Below, in pieces: positions 22,961 through 35,830 of a stretch of 64,000 nucleotides of DNA. Positions within the stretch are counted from its first letter, which is position 1; the number at the start of each line of letters is the position of its first letter. Both the position numbers and the translations under genes were made by a program. Origin of the DNA: Loxodes magnus (Eukaryota > Ciliophora > Karyorelictea > Loxodida > Loxodidae); the NCBI GenBank assembly GCA_946699065.1, contig CAMPDV010001957.1, forward strand, positions 1-64,000, in the 5' to 3' direction. The notes below the pieces were generated by a model that was given only the letters and a program-made list of their open reading frames with translations, ran no database searches and had not been told where the DNA came from.

Positions 22961-25926
22961 TCACTATTAAAAATATTTAGAATCTAATAATAAAAACTAT
23001 AAATAAATATGCTTAAACAATAAAAATAATAAGAAATGAAAATGCTATAAAGTTTGAAAGAATTATATAAATTAAACTATTTGATTTATAATTTTTATTA
23101 AAATAGTAATATTTATTTCTATATAGCTTAAAATTATTTAAAACTATGCTTAAAATGTTTAAAAATAAAGAAAATTATTTTTTAAGCTATTTAATATATT
23201 AACCAGTTTTAATTATATTTTTAAATACGATAAATAAATTTTATACTTTCTTTTATTTCTAATTATAGCTTAAAATCATATGATATTTTTATTACATTTT
23301 TAATCATTTTACAAATTAAATATTTTAAATTTGATATCTAAAATCTTTTTAATTTATAAAGATTTTGATAAACTAAAGTTATATGAAAAATTAATTAAAA
23401 ATATTTTATAAAATATAAAAAATATATTATTTTAATATATAATAAGAAATTAAATATTTTTATAATAGATAAAAAGAATCCATCCATGATGCAAAATTAT
23501 TTATTATATTCTTTATTTACTTTATAATTTCTTGTTTAAATTTACTATCTATAAAATACATTTTTTTATATTGCAAAGGCTTTAAAATGCTAGTCTCATT
23601 TATATTTTAATTTTTATATATATTTGAAAGTATGATAAATACTTGCTATAATATATTTAGAAAAAAATTCTCTTCAATAAAAGTATAAATATTACTTATC
23701 AACTTGATAGAGTTTTTAATTTATTATAAAATAGATTTTTATAATAAGTTTCTTCGAAAATGTTTAAAAATGATTTTTAATAGAAAGGGATATTTGAAAC
23801 TAAAAATAAGAAGGGATTTATACTCTATTGATATAATTTATTTTATAAATAAATAATTTTTTCTTATGTAATTTTAATTATCTATTTTAAGTAAAAAAAT
23901 AGCATTTTCCAATCTCTTAAATCTAGAATTTGAAAACTTTTATTTTAATTATAAATAAGATACAATTTCCTTAATTATTAAATACTAATTATTACTAACT
24001 ATTTTTCTTTTCTATGAAATTAAATTTATAAAAATAATAAACATAAGATACGTAAATAAATTATTGATAGCGTTATTATAATAATATTATTTTCGCTAAT
24101 AACTTGTAATTATAAATGAGTAAGTTTTTATAAAATTTAATTACCAGAAATTTTAGTTTTAGATTAAAATATTTAAATAATATTAAATTTGTAATTAAAC
24201 AAGAATAATATTCAAATTTACTATCATTTATATTTTATTTTTTTAATAGAAATTAAAAAATATAATCTTATTTTATTTGTATATCTATTGTTCTTAGACA
24301 ATCTTTAACTCTCCTTTTAATAAAAAATGCTCCTAATTTCTTATTTTTTTATTTATAGGCTTATTCTAATCAATAAAATTAAAATAAATATGTTTTTATT
24401 TCAAAATTTTAATTAATTTTGCTACTTTACTTAATATATAAAGTTAGAATGCTAATATTTAAATAAAATAAATAATTGAAAAAATGAATCTGGATTTCAT
24501 ATTAAGTTTAGAAAATAAAATAAAAAATTTTTACTTATTTACTCAAATATTGAAAAGTTTCCACTTAAGTAGAAGTTTAAAATTTGAAACTAATAAAAAA
24601 ATTAGTAATTTTAACATAATATACATACATAAAGGATGAAAAATAGCCTATCTTCGAATAGGCTGATTATAAAAAAACTGAGAGTTAGAGAATTTTTTAG
24701 CATTTTTAACATTTTTAATTTTTTATATTTTGAAATTGAAAATTTCTAAGAATAATTATTTTTATGTTGAATTTCTTTATTTAAAAAGTCAATCAATGCT
24801 AGATTTGTAAAATTTTTATTTATAATATTTATCTTAGACACAATTATTGCTAAATATAAAATTTAAAAATATATTTTTTTTATTTATTTATTAAATTAAT
24901 TAATTTATACTTTATTTTTTTTTATAATATTTTTAAATAATTAAATAAAACTGATAGTATCAATTAAATCATTAGTAAATTTTATATTCATTTTTTATAG
25001 AAAAATAAAATTTCCTAAGTTTTCCTTATAATTTTCATTTAACTTTTAAAAATATTTTACTACATTTCTAAAGTTAAAATCTAGATTACATAATTTATTA
25101 AATGTTTTAAGATATTAAATAATCCAAGTCTTTCAATTCTAAAATATTAAAAAGAATAAGGAATTTAAAATTCCTTTACATGTAAAAGGAAATTTAATAT
25201 TTAAATTCTAAAGATTAATAAAATATTAAAATATTTATTTATAATATAATTTAGAATTATATATTTTCTTAATATTTTTTTTAATTATATTTAACTGATG
25301 TTTTCGCATTTACTTTGTTTTTTTATAAAATATTAAGAGATTTTATATAAATTATTTTAAATTCTTATTAAACATAAAGAAAAATATTAATTTTCCTTAT
25401 TTTAATTTAAAATATTATTCTTAATAAGAAATGCAATCACAATTTTATTCAATATTTTATCTAGAGGATAAGAAAATTTCTTATTAGTCTCTAATTAAAC
25501 CTATAATAGTTAAAGTACTTAGAATATTTGCAAGTAAAGCTAAAGTAAAAAGGAATTTTCTTTTAAGTTTTTATGAGTTAATATAATTAAGTGAGTTAGT
25601 AAAGGAGGCTATAATATATTAAAAACTTGATTTTAAGATAAATAGAGGATTTTAGATATGTGAATAACTGAATCTATTGAAGATTTAAGCTAGCTTTTCT
25701 TTATTTAATTATAATAAAGAATAATGTTTTCTCTTTACTATTTATTTTAGTGCATATAATTACCTAAATGTTTTATAGAACTAGTATCATTAATACTTTA
25801 AATTTAATATATTCTTATACTCATAAAAATTTTTAAACTTAGATAAATTAAGACTAAATATTTTACAAAATGTATCTTTTTATCAGTTTTCCAAACAAAA
25901 GTTAATTATAAAAGATAGTTAAAGTT
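22961..25926. other. Gene-free AT-rich core of inverted U
   Basis: Reverse complement of about 7740-10396 with many substitutions and small indels. I see no coding frame in it. Confidence 0.55.
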
Positions 25927-26800
25927 AAAGTTAAAAAGCTTTGTTAAAGCATTAGTAGTCAGCCATCTGACCTATTCTATCAGCTTGTCTCTATTAGTTT
26001 GTCTTGAATTCCTACTAGGCTTAGTTAGGCGGTGTAGCACTTCATTAGTGCACCATCCTTTAATATTCGGAATAGTTTTGGTCTTGCACTTAGCGTTCTT
26101 TATTATTTATCCAAGGATTAAGATTTGAATTAAAGAATTTTTTTCTATAAATTTTTCCGCTTTATGTTGGATATATCCTAAATAGTTTTCTAAAAATATC
26201 TTATTTATTCTTTCTTTAAATTTCGCTCAGTTAGTAGCAGTATTTTCATTGGTGTTATTTATTGCACACGTAGCATTTTATTCTTCTTTTAAACTATTAT
26301 TCCTGTAACACTTATTTAATTTAAATTTACTACTTATTTTAAATAAACGTTTGCTATTTATTTTAATTTGAGGCTTCATTTTCTATTTCCATAGGATCTG
26401 ATTAATTCTGTTAAAACAAAAATGGCGTTACCTGAATTTATTATTAAATTTAAAGAATTCTTTGTTCCAGTTTGTCTTCTATTTCTTATGATTATTAATA
26501 TTGTTTCTCAAGTAAAGACGTTATTAGTTTTTCTAATTTTTCTACTTTATCAGTGAGGTATCTATTTTTAAACATAAACTCTTTTAATGACTTAGATAAT
26601 ATTTCTATTTGAGTTTGTGTAGGAAGTTTTTTTAATTCTGGATTTCCAAGTGGTTAATGTTCGTCATATCAATCATATTTCTCACTTTCACTCATTGTAA
26701 TTATTTCGCTTTTTTATTTTTTAGAGAATTTTCCTGTTTAAATGTTTTGTTCAAAGTTCTGTTATTTCTTAGAAGCCATTTTATTTATAATTTAATAAAA
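25927..26800 (-). mobile_element. Half-LINE 1: ORF1-only retroelement with short-repeat tail
   Basis: This 0.87-kb insertion splits the inverted U. The uninterrupted sequence (about 7715-7740) reads gatagttaataaaaagg on the inverted strand; here gatagttaa precedes the insert and ttaataaaaaagg follows it, consistent with a TTAA target duplication. On the minus strand the element starts just before the ORF1 ATG and ends in AACTTTAACTTTAACT. It holds a LINE-type ORF1 and no ORF2, like the ORF1-only half-LINEs (HAL1) of mammals. Confidence 0.75.
25930..26779 (-). CDS. Half-LINE ORF1: coiled coil plus CCHC zinc knuckle
   Basis: Probable RNA-binding ORF1/gag-like protein. From ATG 26779 it reads about 283 codons into the tail. 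The order is a basic N-terminus (MASKKQQNFEQN), an acidic patch with TGA as Trp (YDWYDEH), a coiled coil (TDKVEKLEKLITSLLEKQ), a Q-rich linker, and a CCHC knuckle C-YV-C-NKQ-H-QWKY-C (26237-26275), with Trp again TGA at 26246-26248. The C-terminal block has YPTQSGKIYRKK. The half-LINE at 48158-48974 shares the layout, including H-x-W and YPxxxGxxxRKK. No stop codon falls inside the element; the first TGA lies in flanking DNA. Confidence 0.75.
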
Positions 26801-27120
26801 AAGGAATATTCAAATATAGTTTAAATTTAGGAAAATTATAAATAATCTAAAATTAAAACTTATTTTAATGCCTAAGTTTCAATTAATTCTATAACTATCT
26901 ATATTTCTTTTTATATTTTAATCTTTTGTAATGTATAAGATTAATAAATGGTGATGTGCTATAAAGCAAAACATGAAGTATTGTTGATTAGGAACAGAAA
27001 GATATAGAATAATAATAGACTAATAAAATGTATTAAGAGTAAATAATAATCTGTTAGATTAGTTTTAAATAGCTTATATTGGCTAATCTAATACTTATAA
27101 TAAACTTACAAAAGACCTCA

Positions 27121-28085
27121 TAAAGAAGTATATTGAAGCTAATCAAGTACATAAAGAAACTCACGCGTAGTTAGGAAGAATTAATTAATAAGTAATTCCC
27201 TTTTTAAGAACAATTGGTAAACAGGATATTATTATAGAGATTAAGTAACAAGACTATCTGAATGTTATGAAATAGATATTAATAATTAGGAATATAATAG
27301 TAGCTTAAATACTTTTACAAATATATTAAAAGTAAGATTCAACATAAATTTTATGAAGTAACTATTAAAAGACTAAAAGGAGGCCCATTGCAAAGTTATT
27401 TATAGAATAATTAGAATAATAATAATAATTCCCGTAAATTACCTATCCAAAACTAAATAAATAGTATCGAAAAGAAATAATTAGTATATACAAACTCAGA
27501 ATCTAAAGTTACAACTTTCGCAAGGATCTTTAAGACAAACATTTCTTAGTTGAGAATTCCCATTGTATGTGTGGAGATTTGATTAATTTGAACATATTCT
27601 GGAATGCGATTGCTATATAGATATGCGAGAATGGTTAATAGCAAAAATTGGAAAATGCGACATTATAAATTAATAACCTATGACCAAATTATATCAATTA
27701 ATTTCCAAAAAACAAATTAGAATACATTGATCTGTAAATTAAAATTTTCCATAGGATGTTACTTAAAAGGAGATTAGAATTATTCGAATTAGAAAAAAAC
27801 TTATAATAAGAAAGTTCTGAGACTAAGGGTAAAGAAGCGAAAGAGCAAGATAAAGATGAAGAGAATAATGAAAATAAGGAAGGAAAAGAAGAACAAGAAG
27901 AAAAAGATGAGCAAGTGGAAGATCAGAATGAATAAACTGATAACGAAGATAATAAAGCTGAAGAAGAAGATGAATTAGAAAGTGTTTGAGTTGAAAAACT
28001 TTTAAAAAACATTATAACATCTTTAATTGAAGGAAGTAATTCCAACAATGAAAAGATGTCTCAAGACTCTTTTAGTTAAATTTAA
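27121..28085 (+). mobile_element. LINE 3' fragment (L1 family), plus strand
   Basis: 5'-truncated copy similar to reverse-complemented 12056-12900, inserted in the inverted U. It ends in ttttagttaaatttaaatttaag, the same TTTAAG-type tail as L1 and L2, and is followed directly by repeat R (28086). Confidence 0.8.
27150..27989 (+). pseudogene. LINE ORF2 C-terminal fragment with zinc motif and acidic tail
   Basis: The plus-strand reading contains ENSHCMCGD, then after a one-base shift FEHILECDCYIDMREWL, the C-x-C-G..H..C motif of the L1 family. MLLKRRLELFELEKN follows, then about 70 residues rich in Glu/Asp/Lys/Asn. TGA at 27987-27989 follows the acidic run at the same place as the L1 ORF2 stop. 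Truncated upstream of the RT catalytic motifs, hence inactive. Confidence 0.7.
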
Positions 28086-28737
28086 ATTTAAGAACAACAT
28101 GTGTAAGAGAAAGATTTACATTAGCTAACTATAAGTCATTAAATATTGCACTAGTGTTGGGAATAATAGTTGATTTTTACCTTTCATTATAATATCAGCA
28201 ATGCTAGCTCAAAAATAATTCTACTTAGTAAAAAGATAAAAATTACACCATTTAATCTTTATTCTCAAAATCAGAGCAAAGAAATAAATTTGAAGTAAGA
28301 TAACTATTTATTAAAAATGCAGAGTTGTCAAGATAATCAAAATCTTGCTTACTTATGAATATTTGCAAATAGATATTATAATTGATGATTTCAAAGAGTT
28401 TAATAAGCATAGCAATATTTAAAAAAATTTATTCTAAGAATGCCTTTAAAGAATGCAGTCATGTCAACAGTAAAATTATTAGTTGATTTAATAAAAAATA
28501 TATAAAACGTTTTCTCTTTAATAATATACGCTAAGTACAATAGACATCTAATTTAAGAAACTATTTCAATCTAAAAACTAATTACTTATACATATAATTT
28601 TTAATATGAACTGAATCATCGATATATCAAATTCAATTTAATAAACTTTGCTAAAGTAGATAGGAATTTGATACATTTGAGTACATTTTCAAGCTTTTTA
28701 CAGATATTTTTAAAATTTGTAATAAACTTAAAATAAT
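28086..28737. repeat. Repeat R, copy 1 (direct repeat of 47104-47757)
   Basis: About 650 bp, starting aagaacaacatgtgtaagag and ending aataaacttaaaata, is nearly identical to 47104-47757. The only notable differences are near the start: a one-base shift at cactagtgttgg and an extra caatttagtaa-type insert in copy 2. It lies inside gene R. Flanks differ on both sides, so this is a duplication distinct from U. Confidence 0.85.
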
Positions 28738-29042
28738 TAATGAAAATATTGTAAAAGACTTGTTTTATATGGCTAAAACTATATTAATAAATAGTTTAAA
28801 AAGATAAGATAATTAAATTAGATAAGTACATAAAAATATTTCATCAATAATATTTAGAAGTCCATTAAAGATTTTAAGAACTAGAGTGAAAAGAAAATAG
28901 ATTATATTAAAAACCCATAAACAGATTTAGCTAAAAAATTGTTTATCAAGATGAGAGTGAAAGAGAAGCATGAAATATAGAAAGTTTGAAATTTAGCGTA
29001 ATTTGGCTGGTTAAATGGCAATAATTATGCAATGATGTCTGA
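28090..29042 (+). CDS. Gene R: unrecognised helical protein, N-terminus unclear
   Basis: One plus-strand frame runs about 310 codons across repeat R and past its end, stopping at TGA 29040-29042 if that codon is the stop. It reads ..SKKIKITPFNLYSQNQSKEI.. then LRMPLKNAVMSTVKLLVDL, NRHLIQETISIQKLI, LEVHQRFQELEWKENRLYQ and SLKFSVIWLVKWQ. TGA inside the frame falls where Trp reads well (AYLW-IFANRYYNWW, ELEW, REAW). No family is recognised. Because all frames are open here, support comes only from composition and frame continuity over R and its unique 3' half. Confidence 0.35.
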
Positions 29043-30079
29043 ATATTTAAACTGTTATAGTTGATTATTATGATTTATGATATAAATTTTGAAATAGTAA
29101 ATAAGATTTTGAAATGATTAATTTTTAAAAATGAAAATAAATAATTTTAATAATTATCATTTATTTTATTATTTTAAGCTAAAATATGAAAATTTTCTAA
29201 TATAATTGTTGATATAAATAATAAAAATGATAAATAAAATTTAATCTTTTAGCATTTATAATTTTAAAGGATAGTTTTAGTTAAAATATGTTTTTAAAGA
29301 AATAAAGTAATTTAATTATAGTTAAATATGTAAGTATAATTTTCTTATTATTAGCAAATTAATAATAATGGCTTATATTTAAATTTCTTTAAGCTGACAA
29401 TTATAAAATAATTAATTTTACATAATTATGTTTAATTAAATTTTGATATATAAATTAATAATTTATACTTAACTTATAATAAAAGTTAGTTAAGATTATT
29501 ATTATAATTACTTATATTATTTAGAACTAAAAATTATACATTCATTAAATTTATAATTATTGATAATTCTTTATTAATTTTATTTTATACAGTTATCTCT
29601 AAAGATATGTTTAACTATATTTACTTTTTAATTAACTAAATTATTGTTTTAATTATTGTAGACATTAATTATCAAATGAGAATTTTTATATTTTTATAAT
29701 CTAGTAATCAAATGCTTATTGTTAACCAATTATTTAAATTCATATCAAAATTATGAAAAGCTTCCTCTTTATTAATTTTTAATTATACAAAGATAATTAA
29801 TTCTAGCATATAATTATTTAATTATTTTAGATTTTTGATATAGTATTTTTAATATTAATATCTTACTATTATAAAGGATTATTTTTAACTTGCTATCATT
29901 TAGAATTTTATATTATTAAAGTAATAAAGCTAAAGTTTCCTTTGGTTTACTTAGCACTTCAATTCCTTTAAAATATTTCTTCCTTTATATTATCTATGTT
30001 TTATTAATTATAGTTAAGAGTTCATGGCTTAGCAATTTAATTAGTTTTTAGAACTTAAATTTTAATATTTATTTATAAA
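29043..30079. other. AT-rich stretch with no visible gene
   Basis: Nearly pure A/T with many poly-A and poly-T runs. I see no motif, repeat or coding pattern. It separates gene R from LINE-B copy 2. Confidence 0.55.
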
Positions 30080-32367
30080 AATAAATGCTATAAATTAAAG
30101 CTATTTAGTAATAATATTTCACTTTAATAAAAGAGTTATTGTATGAAACTGTTTATTTCAATTTTAAATTAAAACAGTTTTTTGACATCTATAACTGCAT
30201 GAATTGCTTCAATTATAGACATTAGTAAATGTTTTTAATGCTCTTTAATTATAATCTTGATCTCATCAATTTTAAATTACTCTTGTTATAGTCTCTCTTT
30301 TATATTTTCCTTTTTTACTTTTTCCATTTCTAATCATTCTAATCTTCTTGATATAAGTTTCTTATACTTTTATTTAGAAATCTAAATATCCCAAATAAGA
30401 CTTTGGAAACTATTTTATAAGTATTTAATCATATATTATAAAGCGTCTTAAGTCATAATTCTCAATCTTTTACGATAGTCAATCTCTTATATTAGAATAG
30501 TATATATATTTAAAAATGTGCTGTACCATACTCTCCACATATACAGTAGGGATTATCAATAGGATAATGAAGATCTTAAAAATCTTTTCGGGGATTAAAA
30601 GATTGGGTTCTAAGTTTATATATACTAATAATTTTTTGTCTAAATTCTTTGTTCAACTTAATGTAAGTGTTTATTGGAAATTTGGTTAAGATTACTGAAC
30701 TTTTCAGTATATATTTTAGCTTTTTTCATTCTCCTAAACTTTTGAGTAGCTGTATTATAAAAATATTATTGTATTTTGTTCTCTTTAGTAAACATTTTTT
30801 AATTTATACTAATCTTGGAATTCTACAGGTAGAGGTCTGATAATTGCTAAACTTTATCATAGCATTGAAATCAAATAGTTGGTAATGAAAAGAGAGCCTA
30901 TTGTCGATGTTGAAAAATCAATACTTTCTTATTTAATTTTATAATAGAATTTAAAAAACTTTATTGCCATAATGTGTTTGAAAGATAACCAGTTTAAATC
31001 TATGAAACATAACTTATTAATGTTGCTGCTTAAATTGCTTGAAATCATTCTCATACTCAATTCTATTCAAAACTCAAGTTATTCCTCTCTGAATACACCA
31101 TGGTACTAGTTCTCTCCATATTCTGCTTTAGGTAAAAAGTTTGCATAAAGTTTTAAAATGCCAAACATTCTTATATCTCATAAGTTAAAAAACAGCTTTT
31201 TCATTGCAACTAAATACTTGATCACGACTTCTCTACAATGAGAATTAAAATTCTTCTTCTAATGTAGCATTACATCTAAATATGTTACTAGTTCCTTTTA
31301 AATAATTGGTTAATTATCTAATCATAAATTTTATTATTTCTAATGTTTCTTTAAAATTTAGATGCATTCAGATTTGATAAATTTGATCTTTAATTGAGTT
31401 TATGTAAAAATGCTTACCTTTAGCACGTTTCCGATAGTTATCAATTATTTGTTATATTATTCAAATTTATTAAGTTGTTTATCTGATTTTTATAAATCCC
31501 ATTTATGAAGGGTGAATCAAATTTCTCTAATAAATCAGATTGTATAGTCTTTTTGTTAAAGCTTTATCATATAGTTTTATAATAATATTAATAAGAGAAA
31601 CAGGTAGTCAGTTTTTCTAGTCATCTTTATTTCCTTTTTTAAGTATTGGAATTACTGCCCATTTATTTACCTCCTAAGGAATTCTTCCAAATCTTAACAA
31701 ATTATTCAGAAAAGAGTGAAGAATTATTATCAAATATTATCCACCATATTTCAGAAATTCACCTTTTATTCTGTCTGAATCAGCTGATTTTCCATTCGTA
31801 ATTTCTTGATAATTTGTTGTATGGTAGATAAAATCCTAATAAATAGTTGATAATCTTTAATTTCTTAAATACTATCTTATATTTTATCTATTTTTTAATT
31901 ACTAAGATTTATTTATTATTTAGTTAGATTAGAATGCTTTTTAAAAATAAATTCTCCCATGAATCAATGGATTTATTTTTGATTTCTTAATTAAAGTTCA
32001 TTTAATTTATTAGGCTTTTTAATTTTCTTAGTATGTGAAAATATTTCTTTAGAATCTCCATTTAGAAGTAAAAGTTTCTTTTTTGTTTTTTCAAAATTTC
32101 ACAAATTAGAATTGAAGTCATTCAGAATGTCGTTTTTTCATGAATATTAGTTACTTATTAGTTTATTCTTCCAGATATAATGTATGCTTCTTATATACTG
32201 AGTTAGCTCTTTTAGGCCTAAATATTTCTTAGTAAGATCTCGAGATATTTGTTATAACTTGAATCTGGAATAAAGGATCCTAATGTTTAATCAGCATTGT
32301 ATTAGATGTTATTTTTGATAAATTTATATTAAACTTCAAGATTATCTTAATCTATCTAAAAGAATTC
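30080..32367 (-). mobile_element. LINE-B copy 2: 5'-truncated, not inverted
   Basis: Minus-strand LINE collinear with L1 from the endonuclease end to the 3' end. It keeps C-I-C-G at 30534-30545 after HYPIDNPY, the RT blocks opposite copy 1 (KYGG, LHSF near 31735) and the linker. Motif frames are broken by several indels, and the NWRPI box reads N-TGA-LPV. Its 5' truncation point abuts U2 at the same base of U at which the twin-primed LINE-B copies abut U1 and U3. Confidence 0.75.
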
Positions 32368-34075
32368 TAGATAAGTTTGCAGAAAAGATTCTAAATATTT
32401 TTGACGATATATTGCATCTTATAACCTATTTATTTTATATTTCCTCAAATTCTTGCTCATCTTCAATTAATCTCACATAAAATTAAGTTTTTTTTATAAA
32501 TAAATTTGCAGAAAAAATGTTATTTTTAAGCTATAATATCATCTTATCACTGTTTATCTTATAAAAGAATTGTTTTAAGAATTAAGTTTTTATCTTTAAA
32601 TAATCTAGCAATTTTCAGTTGATATCATACTTTATGAATAAATATAATTACAATCTTTAAAACATCAATCAAATAGATAAATATAAATAATGACTATTTA
32701 ATTAGAAAATGAATATGAAAATATTTTAATTTAATTTCTTGATAAGATCTTTTAAATTTAAATAAGTGCTTAATCAAATCCTATTTATTAAACCACTTTA
32801 AATGTTTTTATGTTTATGAATATTTAGCATCTTAAATTAAAAAATACTATATTGTATATTAAACCAAACATTTATTAAAGCAATCCTTAAATTATCAATT
32901 ATCATTTAGTTGTCTAATCATTTAGAATCAAACAAAAATACCTCATTTTTAAGGTCATTTATGAAATTGTGTATTATTCGCTTTATCATCTTAGAAAAAG
33001 CTTTGCTTTTTATTATGCTATATATGTTTCTTTTTATATTGTACGAAATATTTCCCATATAGATATAATTATAATAGTTATTAAATTACACTTTGTATAT
33101 TATTTTAATTAATACAAAAAATTAAAGCTTTTAACCTTTTTTGATATAATGAAAACTATATTGATTTCTTAATTATTTACACTTTCATTTTGGTAATTCC
33201 TATTATTTAATATTAGAATATCATTTTATTCTTATTTTAGATGCAAATATAAGATAATTTACAAGAAACTTAAGATTTTTATCATTTTCCATATATTCAA
33301 ATTATTTATATACTTTACTACCAAATCTTTCTTAATCATAAATAGTCAATCCATTTTTTAAAAAACCTTTCAACTTTAATCAAATAGCTTCATTAGAAAT
33401 TACAACATTAATAAATAAAATCTATTTTCTATATACATAGTAGATATATTCAACTTCCTAATCATCAGAAACCTAAACCTATTCCTTTTAATATTACCAA
33501 ATTAGAACTAATTTTTAAGAGAAAAAATACTTAATATAGCCATTTTTTCTTAAAAACTTATTTTTCTCTTCTAAATTAACATCTTTTCGCAAACTAAAAA
33601 CAGATAGTTAGTCGTAGTAAGCTCTTTTCTTTTACTCATCTTTTCGATTTTAATATTTTTCTAATTATTATAATAAAGCAGAATATTTTTAAACTTGATT
33701 AATAAATTTTTGTTTCTATATTTTATATAGTTAGGTTAGATATATTATTTAGATCCTTGTTTAATTACTTTTTTTAGATTCTTTGTAAATTGGCCTAAAA
33801 TTTATTATTAAAGATGCATTATACCTCATTTTTTCTATTTGATTGATCATATTTTTATAAAGAGATTTTTTAGTTCTTTTAGATTAGTTATTTTAAAAAT
33901 CCGTAATATCTATTAAAAAGTTAGTTTTAAGCCCTCTTATAGAAAAATTTTTTTGCTGATTTTGTTTCTTCCTAAAATTGTCATTTATTTTGTTATCTTT
34001 ACTTCTTAAAAGTCATTTAAAAAACTTTTAAAATTTTTTAAAATTCTATCCCTTTAAGAAAAGGATTTATCTATC

Positions 34076-35160
34076 CCGAAAATCTTTTGTAGCGAATAAT
34101 TCAGAGCGAAAAAAGATAATTTTTTCACGATTTCATTGCTTATTTAATTATATCTCCTTTTTTCTTGAGATCCTTTTTATTTAAGTAAATTCTTATAGCA
34201 TTAAAAATTTTTAAAGCGAATTTTTTCATTTACTCAAAAAGAAGTTCAAAATTAAAAATTGTATTTTTTCCAAAGAATAAACAATAAATTATTTTATAAT
34301 TTCAAAAATAATTTACCTTATCAAAAATATATTTTTAAATCAAAAAAAAAACTATTTTGTTAAAAATTCTTAAAATCAAAAAATTTTCCTAACAAAAAAA
34401 ATGTTTTTTATTTTTACAAAATACCATTTCAACAAAAAAAATTTCCAAATTCTATTTCGAATATAAAGTTTTTTTATTCTTATTTTTTTCTCAAAAATTT
34501 TTTATATTTGGAATTTTTTCTTGAAAATTTATTCCAATTTTAAAATTTTTTATCCCGAAATAATTAAATTTATTCCGTGCCGAAAATCTTTGGTAGTGTA
34601 AAACGTTGAGAAAAAAACAAATTTGAAATTTTTCGAAATTCAGGCTCTAAAATTAAAAAATAAATAAAAACAATACAATCAGAAAATTTTATTTTCCAAT
34701 CAGAAACGAAACATATTAAACATAAAAATTAAAATTTATTATTGAACTTAAATACAAGAATAAAAATATTTTAATAAATTTATATAACATATAAATTAAA
34801 AAATTAAATTAGCATCCCGAAATTCAAAATTTTTTAGTTTTAATCTATTTAAAATAAAATTTCCCTTTTTTTTACATATTAAAAAAAATATATCCGTCCC
34901 AGAAATATTTATCAAAAAAATTCCTTAAACAAAATTTTAATATTTTTAAAATTAATTTCCAAATTTTATTTCCAAAACGATTTTAGATAACTATTTTCAA
35001 AATTTTTTAAAAATTACTTTTAAAATTTTTATTCCAATTTTAAAATTTTTTATAACGAAATCAAAAATATTATTCCTATTTAGAATTTTTTATCCCGAAA
35101 TAAAAAAATTTATTCCGTCCCAGAAATCTTTGATAGTGTAAAACGCTAATCAAAAAACAA
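34076..35160. repeat. GAAATCTTTG motif triplet in U2
   Basis: Blocks near 34076, 34583 and 35117 match the three blocks of U1, with the same half-kilobase spacing. The rest of 32368-35830 is AT-rich with no gene seen; a TAATAAT-type microsatellite lies at 35290-35360. Confidence 0.6.
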
Positions 35161-35830
35161 ATTTTTCATTTTCATGAAATCCATGCTCTAAACCTGAAAG
35201 ATAATGATAAATAAAAAACTTAATATCAAAAAATTTTATTTTCTAATCGGAAACGAAAAATCTTAAACATAAAATTTTATAATTTATAATTATAATAAAT
35301 AAATAAATAATTAATAATAATTAATTATAATTAATAATAATTAATAATTAATAATAAATATCAATCATAAAAAATAAATAAAATACTTAATTACATTTTT
35401 TTAATTATAATCAAGATTATAAACTAACTTTGCATGTACAAATAATATTTTAACTACTCCACAAAAAAATGATAATTTATACTCAACTTGAAATTTTTAC
35501 AAAATCTAAAAATTAAATCTATAAAATTTTATAGCATAAAATTAAACTTAAATTTATTTAGCGTCTTCATTTAACAAAATTATTCTTTAAATATTTTTAA
35601 ATATTACAACTTTAAATAAACATACCTCACTAATTTCAATAACCTATATTACTCAACCTTTTTTTAAACCAAGAATATTTAAGAATATAACAAATTTTAA
35701 TAAATAAATAAATAAAAAGCAAACACTTCATATAATAAAAACATAGTTATCATTCAACTTTCATTTAAATGCATTACCAATATCTTATATCTTTAATCGT
35801 AAAATTTAATTAAGTCAAATCATAAGTTTC

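Larger units (their letters stand above)
19193..27120 (-). repeat. Unit U, inverted diverged copy
   Basis: Reverse complement of U from about 44830 (U2 coordinates) back to the equivalent of about 7430 (U1 coordinates). It carries N, K and M on the plus strand. It is interrupted at 25927-26800 by a half-LINE, and a LINE 3' fragment follows at 27121. Divergence from the forward copies is clearly higher than among the three forward copies. Together with U1 it forms a large inverted repeat around L1 and WD-4. Confidence 0.85.
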
